From contig DDYW01000056.1 of assembly GCA_002348185.1 (NCBI GenBank), positions 222 through 9,412 of the forward strand: a stretch of 9,191 bases of DNA, written 5' to 3'. Under the pieces are notes generated by a model. It saw nothing but the letters and a program-made list of their open reading frames with translations. It made no database searches and had not been told where the DNA came from. The DNA is from Candidatus Hydrogenedentes bacterium UBA2224. GTDB lineage: Bacteria > Hydrogenedentota > Hydrogenedentia > Hydrogenedentales > SLHB01. Below are positions 1 through 6,123 of the stretch, in pieces. Each line of letters begins with the position of its first letter. Position 1 is the first letter of the stretch. A program made the position numbers and the translations under genes.

Positions 1-426
1 CGCAAGATCATCGTCGATACCTATGGCGGCATGGGGCGGCATGGCGGCGGCGCGTTCAGCGGGAAGGACCCCTCGAAAGTTGATCGGTCGGCGACCTACA
101 TGGCGCGTTACATGGCGAAAAACGTGGTGGCTGCGGGGCTGGCGGCGAAATGCGAAGTGCAGTTGGCCTATGCCATCGGGGTGGCGCGTCCCGTGTCCAT
201 CAACGTCACGACGTTCGGCACCGGCACGCTCGGCGATGACGCGCTGTCGGCCCTCCTCGCGAAGGAATTCGACTGCCGTCCTGCCGCGATCCTCGAGACG
301 CTCAATCTGCGCGCGCCGATCTTCCGCAAGACCACCAACTACGGGCATTTCGGGCGGGAGAACGCGGGTTTGCGCTGGGAAAACACCGACCGCGCGGAGG
401 CGCTGCGCCAACGGGCGGGCGTCTGA
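1..426 (+). CDS. metK: S-adenosylmethionine synthase, C-terminal part (5' truncated by window edge)
   Basis: This enzyme makes S-adenosylmethionine from ATP and methionine in the cytoplasm. The window holds the last 141 codons in frame 1, ending at TGA 424-426; the family is usually about 380-400 residues, so roughly two thirds lies upstream. Visible family signatures are the glycine-rich ATP/phosphate-binding loop GGMGRHGGGAFSGKD followed directly by PSKVDRSATYMARY, then the conserved C-terminal segments AYAIGVARPVSINV and TTNYGHFGR. Nothing in the visible part looks degraded. The gene is followed within 20 bp by a strong intrinsic terminator, so it is probably transcribed separately from the deacetylase gene that comes next. 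Identity is essentially certain; only the upstream boundary is unseen. Confidence 0.97.
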   Translation, partial: RKIIVDTYGGMGRHGGGAFSGKDPSKVDRSATYMARYMAKNVVAAGLAAKCEVQLAYAIGVARPVSINVTTFGTGTLGDDALSALLAKEFDCRPAAILETLNLRAPIFRKTTNYGHFGRENAGLRWENTDRAEALRQRAGV

Positions 427-444
427 TCGCTGTGATAGGATTTG

Positions 445-492
445 CCGCGAGGAAGGCCAGGAACAACGAGGCTTTCCTCGCGGTTTCCTTTT
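445..492 (+). terminator. Rho-independent terminator of metK
   Basis: A 14-bp stem pairs 445-458 (CCGCGAGGAAGGCC) with 470-483 (GGCTTTCCTCGCGG). It contains one G-T wobble and an 11-nt loop at 459-469. The T-rich run TTTCCTTTT (484-492) follows. It starts 18 bases after the metK stop codon. Its position also argues against starting the next gene at GTG 432, because that start would place the hairpin inside coding sequence. Confidence 0.85.
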
Positions 493-510
493 GTGCCGGG
501 TCTGTCTCCG

Positions 511-516
511 GGGAGG
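511..516 (+). promoter_or_regulatory. Ribosome binding site deciding the deacetylase start
   Basis: GGGAGG lies 8 nt before ATG 525. It selects that codon over the in-frame GTG at 432, which lies upstream of the metK terminator hairpin. Confidence 0.75.
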
Positions 517-524
517 TTCTTCGC

Positions 525-1304
525 ATGCCTGCCGATCGCCGGGTGGTCTTGCCGATGCTGCTGCTGTCCGCCGTGCTTCTCTGCGCCCGGGCCGCGTCCG
601 CCGGCTCTCCGGATCCGCCGGCTGCAGCCCCGGCGCCCGCCGCTGCGCCGGAAAAGACGGTCTACCTGACGTTTGACGATGGCCCGTCGGAGATCACCCC
701 GACCCTTCTCGATGTGCTCAAGGAACACGAGGCGGCCGCGACATTTTTTGTCTGCGGGAACGTGACCGAATTCGGCAACACGGTCTACAACCGCATTCTG
801 GACGAGGGGCACGCGCTGGGCAACCACACGTTCTCGCACCGCTACAGCACCGTGTACAAATCGGCCGATGCCTTCGAGCAGAATGTGGCGCGTCTGGACG
901 ATTTGATTCACCGGTTCACAGGAACCCGGCCGCGGCTTCTGCGGTTTCCCGCCGGGTCCAATAACCGTATCACGAGAGGCCCCGACGGGAAGAGCATCAC
1001 GCACGACCTCGTGAACCGCATGGCGAAGCAGGGCTACCGGCATTTTGACTGGAATGTGGACTCGGTGGACCACGGCGCAAACGCCAGCGACGCCAGGGCC
1101 ATTGCCCGAACGGTGGTCGAGGGCGTCCTGAAACGCGACCAGGCGATTGTCCTGATGCACGACAGCTATACGCACGCGGCGACCGTTGAAGCCCTGCCCC
1201 TGATCCTCCGCGAACTGCGGTCACAGGGGTATGTCTTCAAGCCCTTGTCGGAAACCTCCTATACGGTCCAGTTTCTCAAACCCCAGGCGGCGGCCGCCCC
1301 GTAA
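525..1304 (+). CDS. Secreted polysaccharide deacetylase (NodB domain, carbohydrate esterase family 4)
   Basis: This is a predicted exported metal-dependent deacetylase of N-acetylated glycans such as peptidoglycan or chitin-like polymers. The 259-residue protein starts with a signal peptide (positive MPADRR, hydrophobic 8-20, AxA-type site near ARAASA 21-26) and a Pro/Ala-rich linker (29-42). The NodB domain then follows with all five family motifs: TFDDGP (49-54, catalytic base D51 and metal ligand D52), the HxxxH metal pair (H101, H105), RFPAG (140-144), DWNVDSVDHG (from D176) and LMHDS (H212). The region SNNRITRGPDGKS resembles PgdA-type peptidoglycan N-acetylglucosamine deacetylases, but the substrate is inferred. 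The cysteine at residue 20 is not a convincing lipobox (LLC rather than G/A/S before Cys). The gene sits alone after the metK terminator and converges on the GH30 gene, 15 bp away. Confidence 0.9.
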   Translation: MPADRRVVLPMLLLSAVLLCARAASAGSPDPPAAAPAPAAAPEKTVYLTFDDGPSEITPTLLDVLKEHEAAATFFVCGNVTEFGNTVYNRILDEGHALGNHTFSHRYSTVYKSADAFEQNVARLDDLIHRFTGTRPRLLRFPAGSNNRITRGPDGKSITHDLVNRMAKQGYRHFDWNVDSVDHGANASDARAIARTVVEGVLKRDQAIVLMHDSYTHAATVEALPLILRELRSQGYVFKPLSETSYTVQFLKPQAAAAP

Positions 1305-1319
1305 CCGGGTCCGTGGTGC

Positions 1320-2753
1320 TCAGGGGCCGGGCTGCCCGTTCGTCTCCTGCGCGGTTTTCACCGGTTCGCCCGTTCCCTCCACGTACCACACGAACGTGGC
1401 CGTGGCGCGCGCGGGGACTTCCGCCGCAAACGATTTTCCGCGCCAGGCGATCGTGAAGGTGCTGGGTGTGCGGTCGCTGTTGGCCACGACGAGGGCGACG
1501 CTGCCGTCAGGATTCAGGAAGGCGACATTCGCGAAACGCACGCTCCGGAAATCCGTGGATTTGATCCGGACCGCGTCGCGCTGGATGAAGCGCATAAACT
1601 GGCCGTACATGCAGTAATCGTAGCTGTAGAGCAGCGTCTTGGTCGCGCTGTCCAGCACGATACACGTGGGCGCAACGCGGTGGGGTCCCCGGTTGGGCTG
1701 GCCCGTGTCGTCAATGACCGTGACCCAGGCGTTGTAGCTGCGGGCCCAGTTGCGCAGAATGGCGATGATCTCAATGGCGCCCCGTACGCCAGAGGTAGAG
1801 CCTTCCGTAAAATAGATGTGTTTCGACGGAAACATGGCGCTCAGGCGCGCCATGGCTGCCGGGCGCCCCGCGTAGTGGTGGAAAGCGGTGCCGTCGATGT
1901 ACGGCGCGGCCGCCGGATCGTTCAACACGTTCCTCGGCCACCCGATGGGTTCGAAGTTGTGGTCCCAGCACCAGAGCCGGGTCTGGATGCCCTGGCGCGC
2001 GAATTCCGGGCCGACATGGCCGGCGATGAATTCGGCCTGTTGCCGGAAAGACCACCGGCACGTGGGGTACGTGGGCGGGTTGTAGTCGGGCTCGTTCTGC
2101 AACGTGATCGCGTGAATCGGGATGCCCTCGGCCTCATACGCCTTGATGAATTTCGCCAGATACCGCGCGTATACCGCGTAATAGGTGGAATCGAACCGCC
2201 CGCCGCCGATCTGTCCGTTCGATGTCATCCAGCCGGGCGGACTCCAGGGCGACGCGAAAAACAGCAGGTCCGGGTTGATCTCCAGCGCCATCTTGAGCAC
2301 CGGAAGCACATACTCGCGATCCTTGTCGATCGAAAAATGCTCGAGCTGCAGGTCGTCCGGAATGTCCGCGTAGGTGTACCACGGAGACGCGGTGAAATCG
2401 GGCGTCCCGATGCAGATGCGCATCAGGTTCATTCCAATTCCCGTGTAGGGGGACACGATCCATTCGACGGCCCGCTCCTGTTCTCCGGGTGGAAGCTGGC
2501 TGATGTTGTAGCACGTCGCGTGATCCAGGGACGCGCCCAGGCCGAGGATCGTCTGGTAGCGTGTCGCGTCATCTATCCGCAGATCCGCGCCGGGGGCCTC
2601 CGGGCCGAACGACAGTCCCGGCTGGGCCGTCATCGTGTGCTGCATGTCCTCGGAAGAGACCCACCACGCCACGTCCATCGCTGGCGCCGGTCCTCCCGCC
2701 AGGAACAGCGACACCAGGGCGCACGACCTCCCGAACACGTGTGCGACTCGCAT
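1320..2753 (-). CDS. Secreted glycoside hydrolase family 30 enzyme (glucosylceramidase / beta-1,6-glucanase-like)
   Basis: This is a predicted exported retaining glycosidase. From ATG 2753-2751 it has 477 residues. It begins with a signal peptide (hydrophobic CALVSLFLAG, APA cleavage-type site ending near residue 25) and continues with a GH30 (beta/alpha)8 barrel plus C-terminal beta-domain. Family signatures are the N-terminal GLGASLDHATCYNIS, FASPWSPPGWM (167-177), the acid/base glutamate in TLQNEPDYNP (E221) and the nucleophile glutamate in IYFTEGS (E317). The C-terminal part (FANVAFLNPDGSVALVVAN and onward) matches the beta-sandwich packed on GH30 barrels. In-frame starts at 2846 and 2774 exist. 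AAAGGA at 2768-2763, 9 nt before ATG 2753, and the signal-peptide layout favour the shorter form. Substrate cannot be fixed: beta-1,6-glucan, glucosylceramide, xylan and galactan activities all occur in the family. It is divergent from the hox operon and convergent with the deacetylase. Confidence 0.9.
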   Translation of the reverse strand: MRVAHVFGRSCALVSLFLAGGPAPAMDVAWWVSSEDMQHTMTAQPGLSFGPEAPGADLRIDDATRYQTILGLGASLDHATCYNISQLPPGEQERAVEWIVSPYTGIGMNLMRICIGTPDFTASPWYTYADIPDDLQLEHFSIDKDREYVLPVLKMALEINPDLLFFASPWSPPGWMTSNGQIGGGRFDSTYYAVYARYLAKFIKAYEAEGIPIHAITLQNEPDYNPPTYPTCRWSFRQQAEFIAGHVGPEFARQGIQTRLWCWDHNFEPIGWPRNVLNDPAAAPYIDGTAFHHYAGRPAAMARLSAMFPSKHIYFTEGSTSGVRGAIEIIAILRNWARSYNAWVTVIDDTGQPNRGPHRVAPTCIVLDSATKTLLYSYDYCMYGQFMRFIQRDAVRIKSTDFRSVRFANVAFLNPDGSVALVVANSDRTPSTFTIAWRGKSFAAEVPARATATFVWYVEGTGEPVKTAQETNGQPGP

Positions 2754-2762
2754 CAAGCGCCG

Positions 2763-2768
2763 TCCTTT
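2763..2768 (-). promoter_or_regulatory. Ribosome binding site deciding the GH30 start
   Basis: On the minus strand AAAGGA precedes ATG 2753-2751 by 9 nt. The alternative in-frame ATGs at 2774 and 2846 lack a site this well placed. Confidence 0.6.
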
Positions 2769-2890
2769 CTCCATGTCTATCGAAGCAAGGTCTCTCCCGG
2801 GTCTGCCGAATAGACTACCACTGTGCGGCGTCCGCGTAAATGGCAAGCGCCCCGGCCCCCAAACCGCTGAGCGCCGGCTCGGTACAGGGT

Positions 2891-3160
2891 TGCATGCAGG
2901 GTCTAGACCGCCCTTACAGGGCTATCTGATAGAGGACGTCGGTTTCCCGGGGCGGCGGCACGCGTTCCGCGTGACTTGCCCCGGGCTATTCTCGGTCGCC
3001 CCTTGCGGGGCTGCCCTTCGGTTCGCACAGCGACACGCAGTCGCGCCGGCCGGCATTTTTGTTTCGTGTAGCGCAGGCGTCTCGCCTGCATTGTTGTTGT
3101 CTTCCGATGGACGGGATGGACCAAGTGGATGACCCGGCCCAACCGACACCGAAGGTGTCG
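2891..3160. repeat. Cluster of GC-rich hairpin modules (palindromic intergenic repeats)
   Basis: Seven or more short perfect palindromes or hairpins follow one another. TGCATGCA is at 2891-2898 and GGTCTAGACC at 2900-2909. GCCCT/AGGGC with a 3-nt loop is at 2910-2922. CCCGGGGC/GCCCCGGG (2946-2953 with 2978-2985) encloses a nested CACGCG/CGCGTG hairpin (2959-2973). GCCCC/GGGGC with a TTGC loop is at 2998-3011. GCGAC/GTCGC is at 3030-3044, directly followed by GCCGGCCGGC (3045-3054). GCAGGCG/CGCCTGC with loop TCT is at 3073-3089. CGACACC/GGTGTCG with loop GAA is at 3144-3160. Modules of these types look like dispersed intergenic repeats of some GC-rich bacterial genomes, but that resemblance is from memory only. 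One hairpin could act as a terminator, but the stacking of distinct modules fits repeated insertion of mobile palindromes better. Confidence 0.6.
3107..3133. repeat. 9-bp-period tandem repeat, three ATGGAC-type units
   Basis: Units begin at 3107 (ATGGACGGG), 3116 (ATGGACCAA) and 3125 (GTGGATGAC), exactly 9 bp apart. They are the reverse-complement form of the GTCCAY units at 3275-3319. Bases 3117-3129 (TGGACCAAGTGGA) are perfectly complementary to 3303-3315. Confidence 0.6.
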
Positions 3161-3274
3161 AATTTGCGCCGCCGCGGGCGTTCTGCGATCCCAGGGCTTT
3201 CGACGGGGAGCTGACCGCGCGGGCACCGGGGCCATCCGGATTTCGGACCCCTTCACAATCGTTCAGGCAGGCAC

Positions 3275-3319
3275 GTCCATGGGGTCCATATCGTCCATAG
3301 GGTCCACTTGGTCCACCAC
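3275..3319. repeat. 9-bp-period tandem repeat, five GTCCAY units
   Basis: Units begin at 3275, 3284, 3293, 3302 and 3311. Each starts GTCCAT or GTCCAC, followed by three variable bases (GGG, ATC, AGG, TTG, CAC). The invariant six-base core with a variable triplet keeps the period strictly at 9. Opposite-strand units lie at 3107-3133, so the two tracts form a 13-bp perfect inverted repeat around about 170 bp. Confidence 0.7.
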
Positions 3320-3357
3320 GCCACCGCCGATTGTCTCCCTCTACAATCTTCTCGTCC

Positions 3358-3410
3358 GAACGGGGACACGTAGTCGTGCCGCGGGCGGCGCGTCGCACAT
3401 GTGCCCGTTC
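3358..3410. repeat. REP-like imperfect palindrome
   Basis: The left arm GAACGGGGACACGT (3358-3371) pairs with the right arm ACATGTGCCCGTTC (3397-3410) at 12 of 14 positions. The interior contains a second small hairpin, GCCG/CGGC (3378-3381 with 3386-3389). The GGGGACACGT edge and GC hairpin core resemble REP elements moved by RAYT (TnpA-REP, IS200/IS605-like) transposases. No such transposase is in the window, so this is inference. Confidence 0.45.
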
Positions 3411-3450
3411 ATCTCCGGCATTTCGGGAGGTTTCTCTTCGCGGCTTGCTG

Positions 3451-3542
3451 TTGAAAAGCGCGCATAATTGTGATAAAGTTCACGATTAGACGGTGGACTC
3501 AGTCTTACCCGCATTTCCTCGTCTTGGTTGTAGCCGTATAAG
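3451..3542 (+). promoter_or_regulatory. Candidate promoter elements for the hox operon
   Basis: Two weak sigma70-like options are visible. One is TTGAAA (3451-3456), a 17-bp spacer, then TAAAGT (3474-3479). The other is a -10-like TATAAG (3537-3542) with no recognisable -35, which would need an activator. Neither is decisive. The local AT content rises here relative to the flanking GC-rich sequence, as expected for a promoter region. Confidence 0.3.
3468..3485. promoter_or_regulatory. CRP/FNR-superfamily-like operator upstream of hoxF
   Basis: TTGTGA (3468-3473), a 6-bp spacer and TCACGA (3480-3485) form a near-perfect dyad. The core matches TGTGA-N6-TCACA at 9 of 10 positions. Such sites bind CRP/FNR-family dimers. 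Its centre (3476.5) lies about 125 bp before the hoxF ATG. It overlaps the TAAAGT -10-like element, which would suit repression. If the TATAAG at 3537 is the true -10, it lies about 72 bp upstream of the expected start, a common activator distance. Confidence 0.4.
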
Positions 3543-3587
3543 TCACTGATTGCCCAATGGTTCCGTCAGCGAAGCTGTCGCAACGGT

Positions 3588-3592
3588 GGAGG
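3588..3592 (+). promoter_or_regulatory. Ribosome binding site deciding the hoxF start
   Basis: GGAGG lies 9 nt before ATG 3602. The in-frame ATG at 3557 has no comparable site and would add 15 residues absent from known HoxF N-termini. Confidence 0.75.
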
Positions 3593-3601
3593 CCCGCAAG
3601 C

Positions 3602-5380
3602 ATGAGCGATGATTACAGGAAAGTCGTGCAGGAGATTGTGGCGAAGTTCGGCAAAGACCGGAAGCGTCTGATGGACATCGCGCGCGCCGTCCACGCGAAG
3701 ACTGGCCACATCTCGGAAGAAATTGTGGGCGCGATTGCGGACGCCCTGGGCTGCCACCGGGTGGAAGTGCGCGACATGACGTCGTTCTATGCGTTTTTCT
3801 CGCGGGAACCGAAAGGCGCGACGACGATCCGTCTCTGCAACGCCGTGGTCGAGCGCATGAAGGGCATGGACGCGGTCGCGAACGCGTTTGAGGAAACGCT
3901 GGGCATCCGGTTCGGCGAGACCACCCCGGATGGCTTGATCAGCCTGGAGTACACGCCGTGCATCGGCATGTCGGACCAGGCGCCGGCGGCGCTTGTGAAC
4001 GGCAAGGTGCTAACCAACATCCGGCCTGAAGATGTGAAATCGATCGTCGACGCGGTTCGATCGGGAAAACTTCACGACGGCGGGATCGTCAGCGTGAAGT
4101 CGGTCGAATCGAACCTGCAGCAGGCGGGCCCGGTCATCTTTGCGCCGTTCGAGCGCGGCGCGGGCATTCGCAAAGCCCTGAGCATGAGCCCCGAAGATGT
4201 GATCAACGAGATGAACAAGGCGCGTGTCCGCGGACGTGGCGGCGCGGGGTTCCCGCTGGCCATGAAATGGAGTTTCTGCCGCAAGGCCGAGGGCGAGGCG
4301 CACTACGTTGTGTGCAACGGCGACGAGGGCGAGCCCGGCACGTTTAAGGACCGCGTGATCCTGACGGAATGCCCGGACCTGATGTTCGAAGGGATGACGA
4401 TCGCCGGGTATGCCGTTGGCGCAAAGCAGGGGTTTTTCTACCTGCGCGGCGAATACGAATACCTGCTGCCCTATCTGGAGCAGGTGCTGGCGAAACGCCG
4501 CCGCATGGGTCTGCTGGGCGAGAACGTGTGTGGCGCGGAAGGGTTTGATTTTGACATCCGCATTCAGATGGGCGCCGGCGCCTACATCTGCGGCGAGGAA
4601 TCGGCGCTCATCGAGTCGCTGGAAGGAAAACGCGGCGCTCCGCGCGACAGACCCCCGTTCCCGGTGCAGAAGGGCTACCTCGATCGGCCTACCAGCGTGA
4701 ACAACGTCGAGACCCTCTGCTGCGCCGCGCGCATCATGGAACACGGCGCGGAGTGGTTCTCTTCGATGGGGACGAAGGATTCGACGGGCACCAAGCTGCT
4801 GAGCATCTCCGGCGATTGCCAGGCGCCCGGCGTGTACGAAGTCGAGTATGGCATTACCGTCGAGAAGGTGCTGGAGATGGTCGGCGCGACGGATGCGCAG
4901 GCCGTTCAGATCGGCGGGCCCTCGGGCCAGTGCATCGCGCCCAAGGATTTCGGGCGGAGCATCTGTTTCGAAGACCTGCCCACCGGCGGCTCCACCATCA
5001 TCTTCGGGAAGGACCGCGACCTGCTCGCCTGCATGGAAAGCTTTCTGGAGTTCTTTGTCGAAGAATCGTGCGGCTGGTGTGCGCCCTGCCGCGCCGGCAC
5101 GACCTTCCTCAAGATGCAATTCGAGAAGCTGCTTCAGGGTCGAGGCACCCGGGAGGACCTCAAGAAACTCGAAGAAACCGCCAACACGGTGAAATTCATG
5201 AGCCGTTGCGGACTTGGCCAGACCGCGCCCAATCCCGTGCTGACCACGTTGCGCAATTTCCCGGCCCTGTATGAGGCCCGGATTCAGCCGGACGACTTCA
5301 TCCCGGCGTTCGATCTCAAGGAAGCCCTCAAAGAAGCTTGCTCCATTACCGGGCAGAAACCGCACGACGTGGAGGTGTAA
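3602..5380 (+). CDS. hoxF: NAD-reducing [NiFe] hydrogenase diaphorase subunit HoxF (NuoE-like plus NuoF-like)
   Basis: HoxF is the NAD(H)- and FMN-binding subunit of the soluble bidirectional hydrogenase. It exchanges electrons between NAD+/NADH and the Fe-S chain. It has 592 residues, close to the roughly 600 of Ralstonia eutropha HoxF. Residues 1-150 are a NuoE-like thioredoxin-fold domain in which only C79 (RLCNAV) and C120 (TPCIGMSDQAPA) remain of the four cysteines that hold [2Fe-2S] in NuoE; R. eutropha HoxF shows the same pattern as I recall it. The NuoF part has the FMN/NAD loop GRGGAGFPLAMKW (211-223), CNGDEGEPGTFKDR (238-251), GAGAYICGEESAL (324-336) and the [4Fe-4S] cysteines C490, C493, C496 (SCGWCAPC) and C536 (SRCGLG). 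The stop is 5 nt before hoxU. A complex I NuoEF origin is unlikely because HoxU, HoxY and HoxH follow. Confidence 0.95.
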   Translation: MSDDYRKVVQEIVAKFGKDRKRLMDIARAVHAKTGHISEEIVGAIADALGCHRVEVRDMTSFYAFFSREPKGATTIRLCNAVVERMKGMDAVANAFEETLGIRFGETTPDGLISLEYTPCIGMSDQAPAALVNGKVLTNIRPEDVKSIVDAVRSGKLHDGGIVSVKSVESNLQQAGPVIFAPFERGAGIRKALSMSPEDVINEMNKARVRGRGGAGFPLAMKWSFCRKAEGEAHYVVCNGDEGEPGTFKDRVILTECPDLMFEGMTIAGYAVGAKQGFFYLRGEYEYLLPYLEQVLAKRRRMGLLGENVCGAEGFDFDIRIQMGAGAYICGEESALIESLEGKRGAPRDRPPFPVQKGYLDRPTSVNNVETLCCAARIMEHGAEWFSSMGTKDSTGTKLLSISGDCQAPGVYEVEYGITVEKVLEMVGATDAQAVQIGGPSGQCIAPKDFGRSICFEDLPTGGSTIIFGKDRDLLACMESFLEFFVEESCGWCAPCRAGTTFLKMQFEKLLQGRGTREDLKKLEETANTVKFMSRCGLGQTAPNPVLTTLRNFPALYEARIQPDDFIPAFDLKEALKEACSITGQKPHDVEV

Positions 5381-5385
5381 TTCGG

Positions 5386-6099
5386 ATGAGCAAAAACACG
5401 GTCAATATCATCATTGACGGCGTCGAAATAGAGGCGCAGGAAGGGCAGACCATCCTGCAGGCCGCCGACGATGCCGGGGTTTACATTCCGCGCCTCTGCT
5501 ACCTGAAAGGTCTGATCCCCGGCGGGCACTGCCGCGTCTGCACCGTGAAGGTCAACGGCCGCCCGGCCAGTTCCTGCACATTTCCCGTGAGCGAAGGCCT
5601 GGTCATCGAGAACGACACGGAAGAGCTGACCACGCTGCGCCGCACCGTGGTCGAGATGCTGTTCGCCGAAGGCAACCACGTGTGCCCGGCGTGCGAGGCC
5701 AGCGGCAACTGCGAGTTGCAGGCAATGGCCTATCGCCTCGGCATGCTCGCGGTGACGCTGCCTTTCCTTCGCAAACCGCGCGAGCTCGACGCGACCCATC
5801 CGGACGTGTTCATCGATCGGGACCGCTGCATTCTTTGCGGCCGCTGTGCCCGGGCCTCCGAGGCCGAAGGCAAGCGCGTGTTTGGTTTTGAAGGCCGCGG
5901 CATCAACAAGCGCATCGCGGTGGATGGCGAGCACGGCCTGAAAGAGACCGATCTGAAGGCCGCCGACCGGGCCGCCCGGGCGTGCCCGACGGGATGTCTC
6001 CGGCTCAAACGCATCGGATGGAAAGTGCCGGTGGGCCAGCGGCAGTACGACACGACCCCCATCGGGAGCGACATTGAGCAAAAGCAGCCGGTAGGCTGA
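5386..6099 (+). CDS. hoxU: NAD-reducing hydrogenase diaphorase subunit HoxU (ferredoxin/NuoG N-terminal-like)
   Basis: HoxU carries electrons between HoxF and the HoxYH hydrogenase module. It has 237 residues, against about 234 in Ralstonia eutropha. The N-terminal plant-type ferredoxin fold has [2Fe-2S] ligands C38, C49, C52 and C64 (LCYLKG, GGHCRVC, SSC). Next comes the NuoG-type His-Cys [4Fe-4S] motif H98, C100, C103, C109 (GNHVCPACEASGNC). A further [4Fe-4S] uses C148, C151, C154 (RCILCGRC) and C200 (ACPTGC). An in-frame ATG at 5338 lies inside hoxF. The chosen ATG 5386 has GGAGGTG at 5371-5377, 8 nt upstream and overlapping the end of hoxF, so translation is probably coupled. Unlike full-length NuoG, there is no molybdopterin-like C-terminal domain. 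Confidence 0.95.
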   Translation: MSKNTVNIIIDGVEIEAQEGQTILQAADDAGVYIPRLCYLKGLIPGGHCRVCTVKVNGRPASSCTFPVSEGLVIENDTEELTTLRRTVVEMLFAEGNHVCPACEASGNCELQAMAYRLGMLAVTLPFLRKPRELDATHPDVFIDRDRCILCGRCARASEAEGKRVFGFEGRGINKRIAVDGEHGLKETDLKAADRAARACPTGCLRLKRIGWKVPVGQRQYDTTPIGSDIEQKQPVG

Positions 6100-6123
6100 A
6101 CGATTCAGGAAAGGGTAGACACC

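Larger units (their letters stand above)
2754..3601. other. 848-bp non-coding interval between divergent GH30 and hoxF genes
   Basis: No credible gene is present. Open frames exist on both strands, but their translations are low-complexity and arise from palindromes (for example the NNAGETPALHETK stretch comes from the 3073-3089 hairpin), and none has a convincing start. The interval reads as follows: 2754-2890, GH30 leader with no promoter I can support; 2891-3160, a chain of short GC-rich hairpins; 3107-3133 and 3275-3319, opposite-facing 9-bp-period repeats; 3358-3410, a REP-like palindrome; 3451-3601, the hoxF upstream region with a CRP/FNR-like palindrome and leader. I see nothing specific in 3161-3274. 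Confidence 0.8.

Noticed and set aside
432..524. Longer deacetylase start at GTG 432
   Set aside because: It would place the metK terminator hairpin inside the gene and bury the signal peptide; ATG 525 has GGGAGG 8 nt upstream.
525..602. Lipoprotein signal peptide on the deacetylase
   Set aside because: The cysteine at residue 20 is preceded by leucine rather than a small residue, while a normal AxA cleavage site follows.
1285..1345. Terminator between the convergent deacetylase and GH30 genes
   Set aside because: Only weak 4-bp stems are visible among GC-rich bases, with no T-run on either strand.
3275..3319. Possible CRISPR-like array
   Set aside because: The unit is only 9 bp with a 6-bp core and 3-bp variable part, far too short for repeats and spacers, and no cas genes are present.
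2635..3398. Open frames in the GH30-hoxF interval on both strands
   Set aside because: Their translations are made of palindromic repeat sequence, lack family motifs and have no supported starts.
3602..6099. Respiratory complex I fragment (nuoE, nuoF, nuoG)
   Set aside because: The NuoE and NuoF parts are fused, HoxU ends after the Fe-S domains, and [NiFe] hydrogenase subunits follow directly, which is the hox arrangement.
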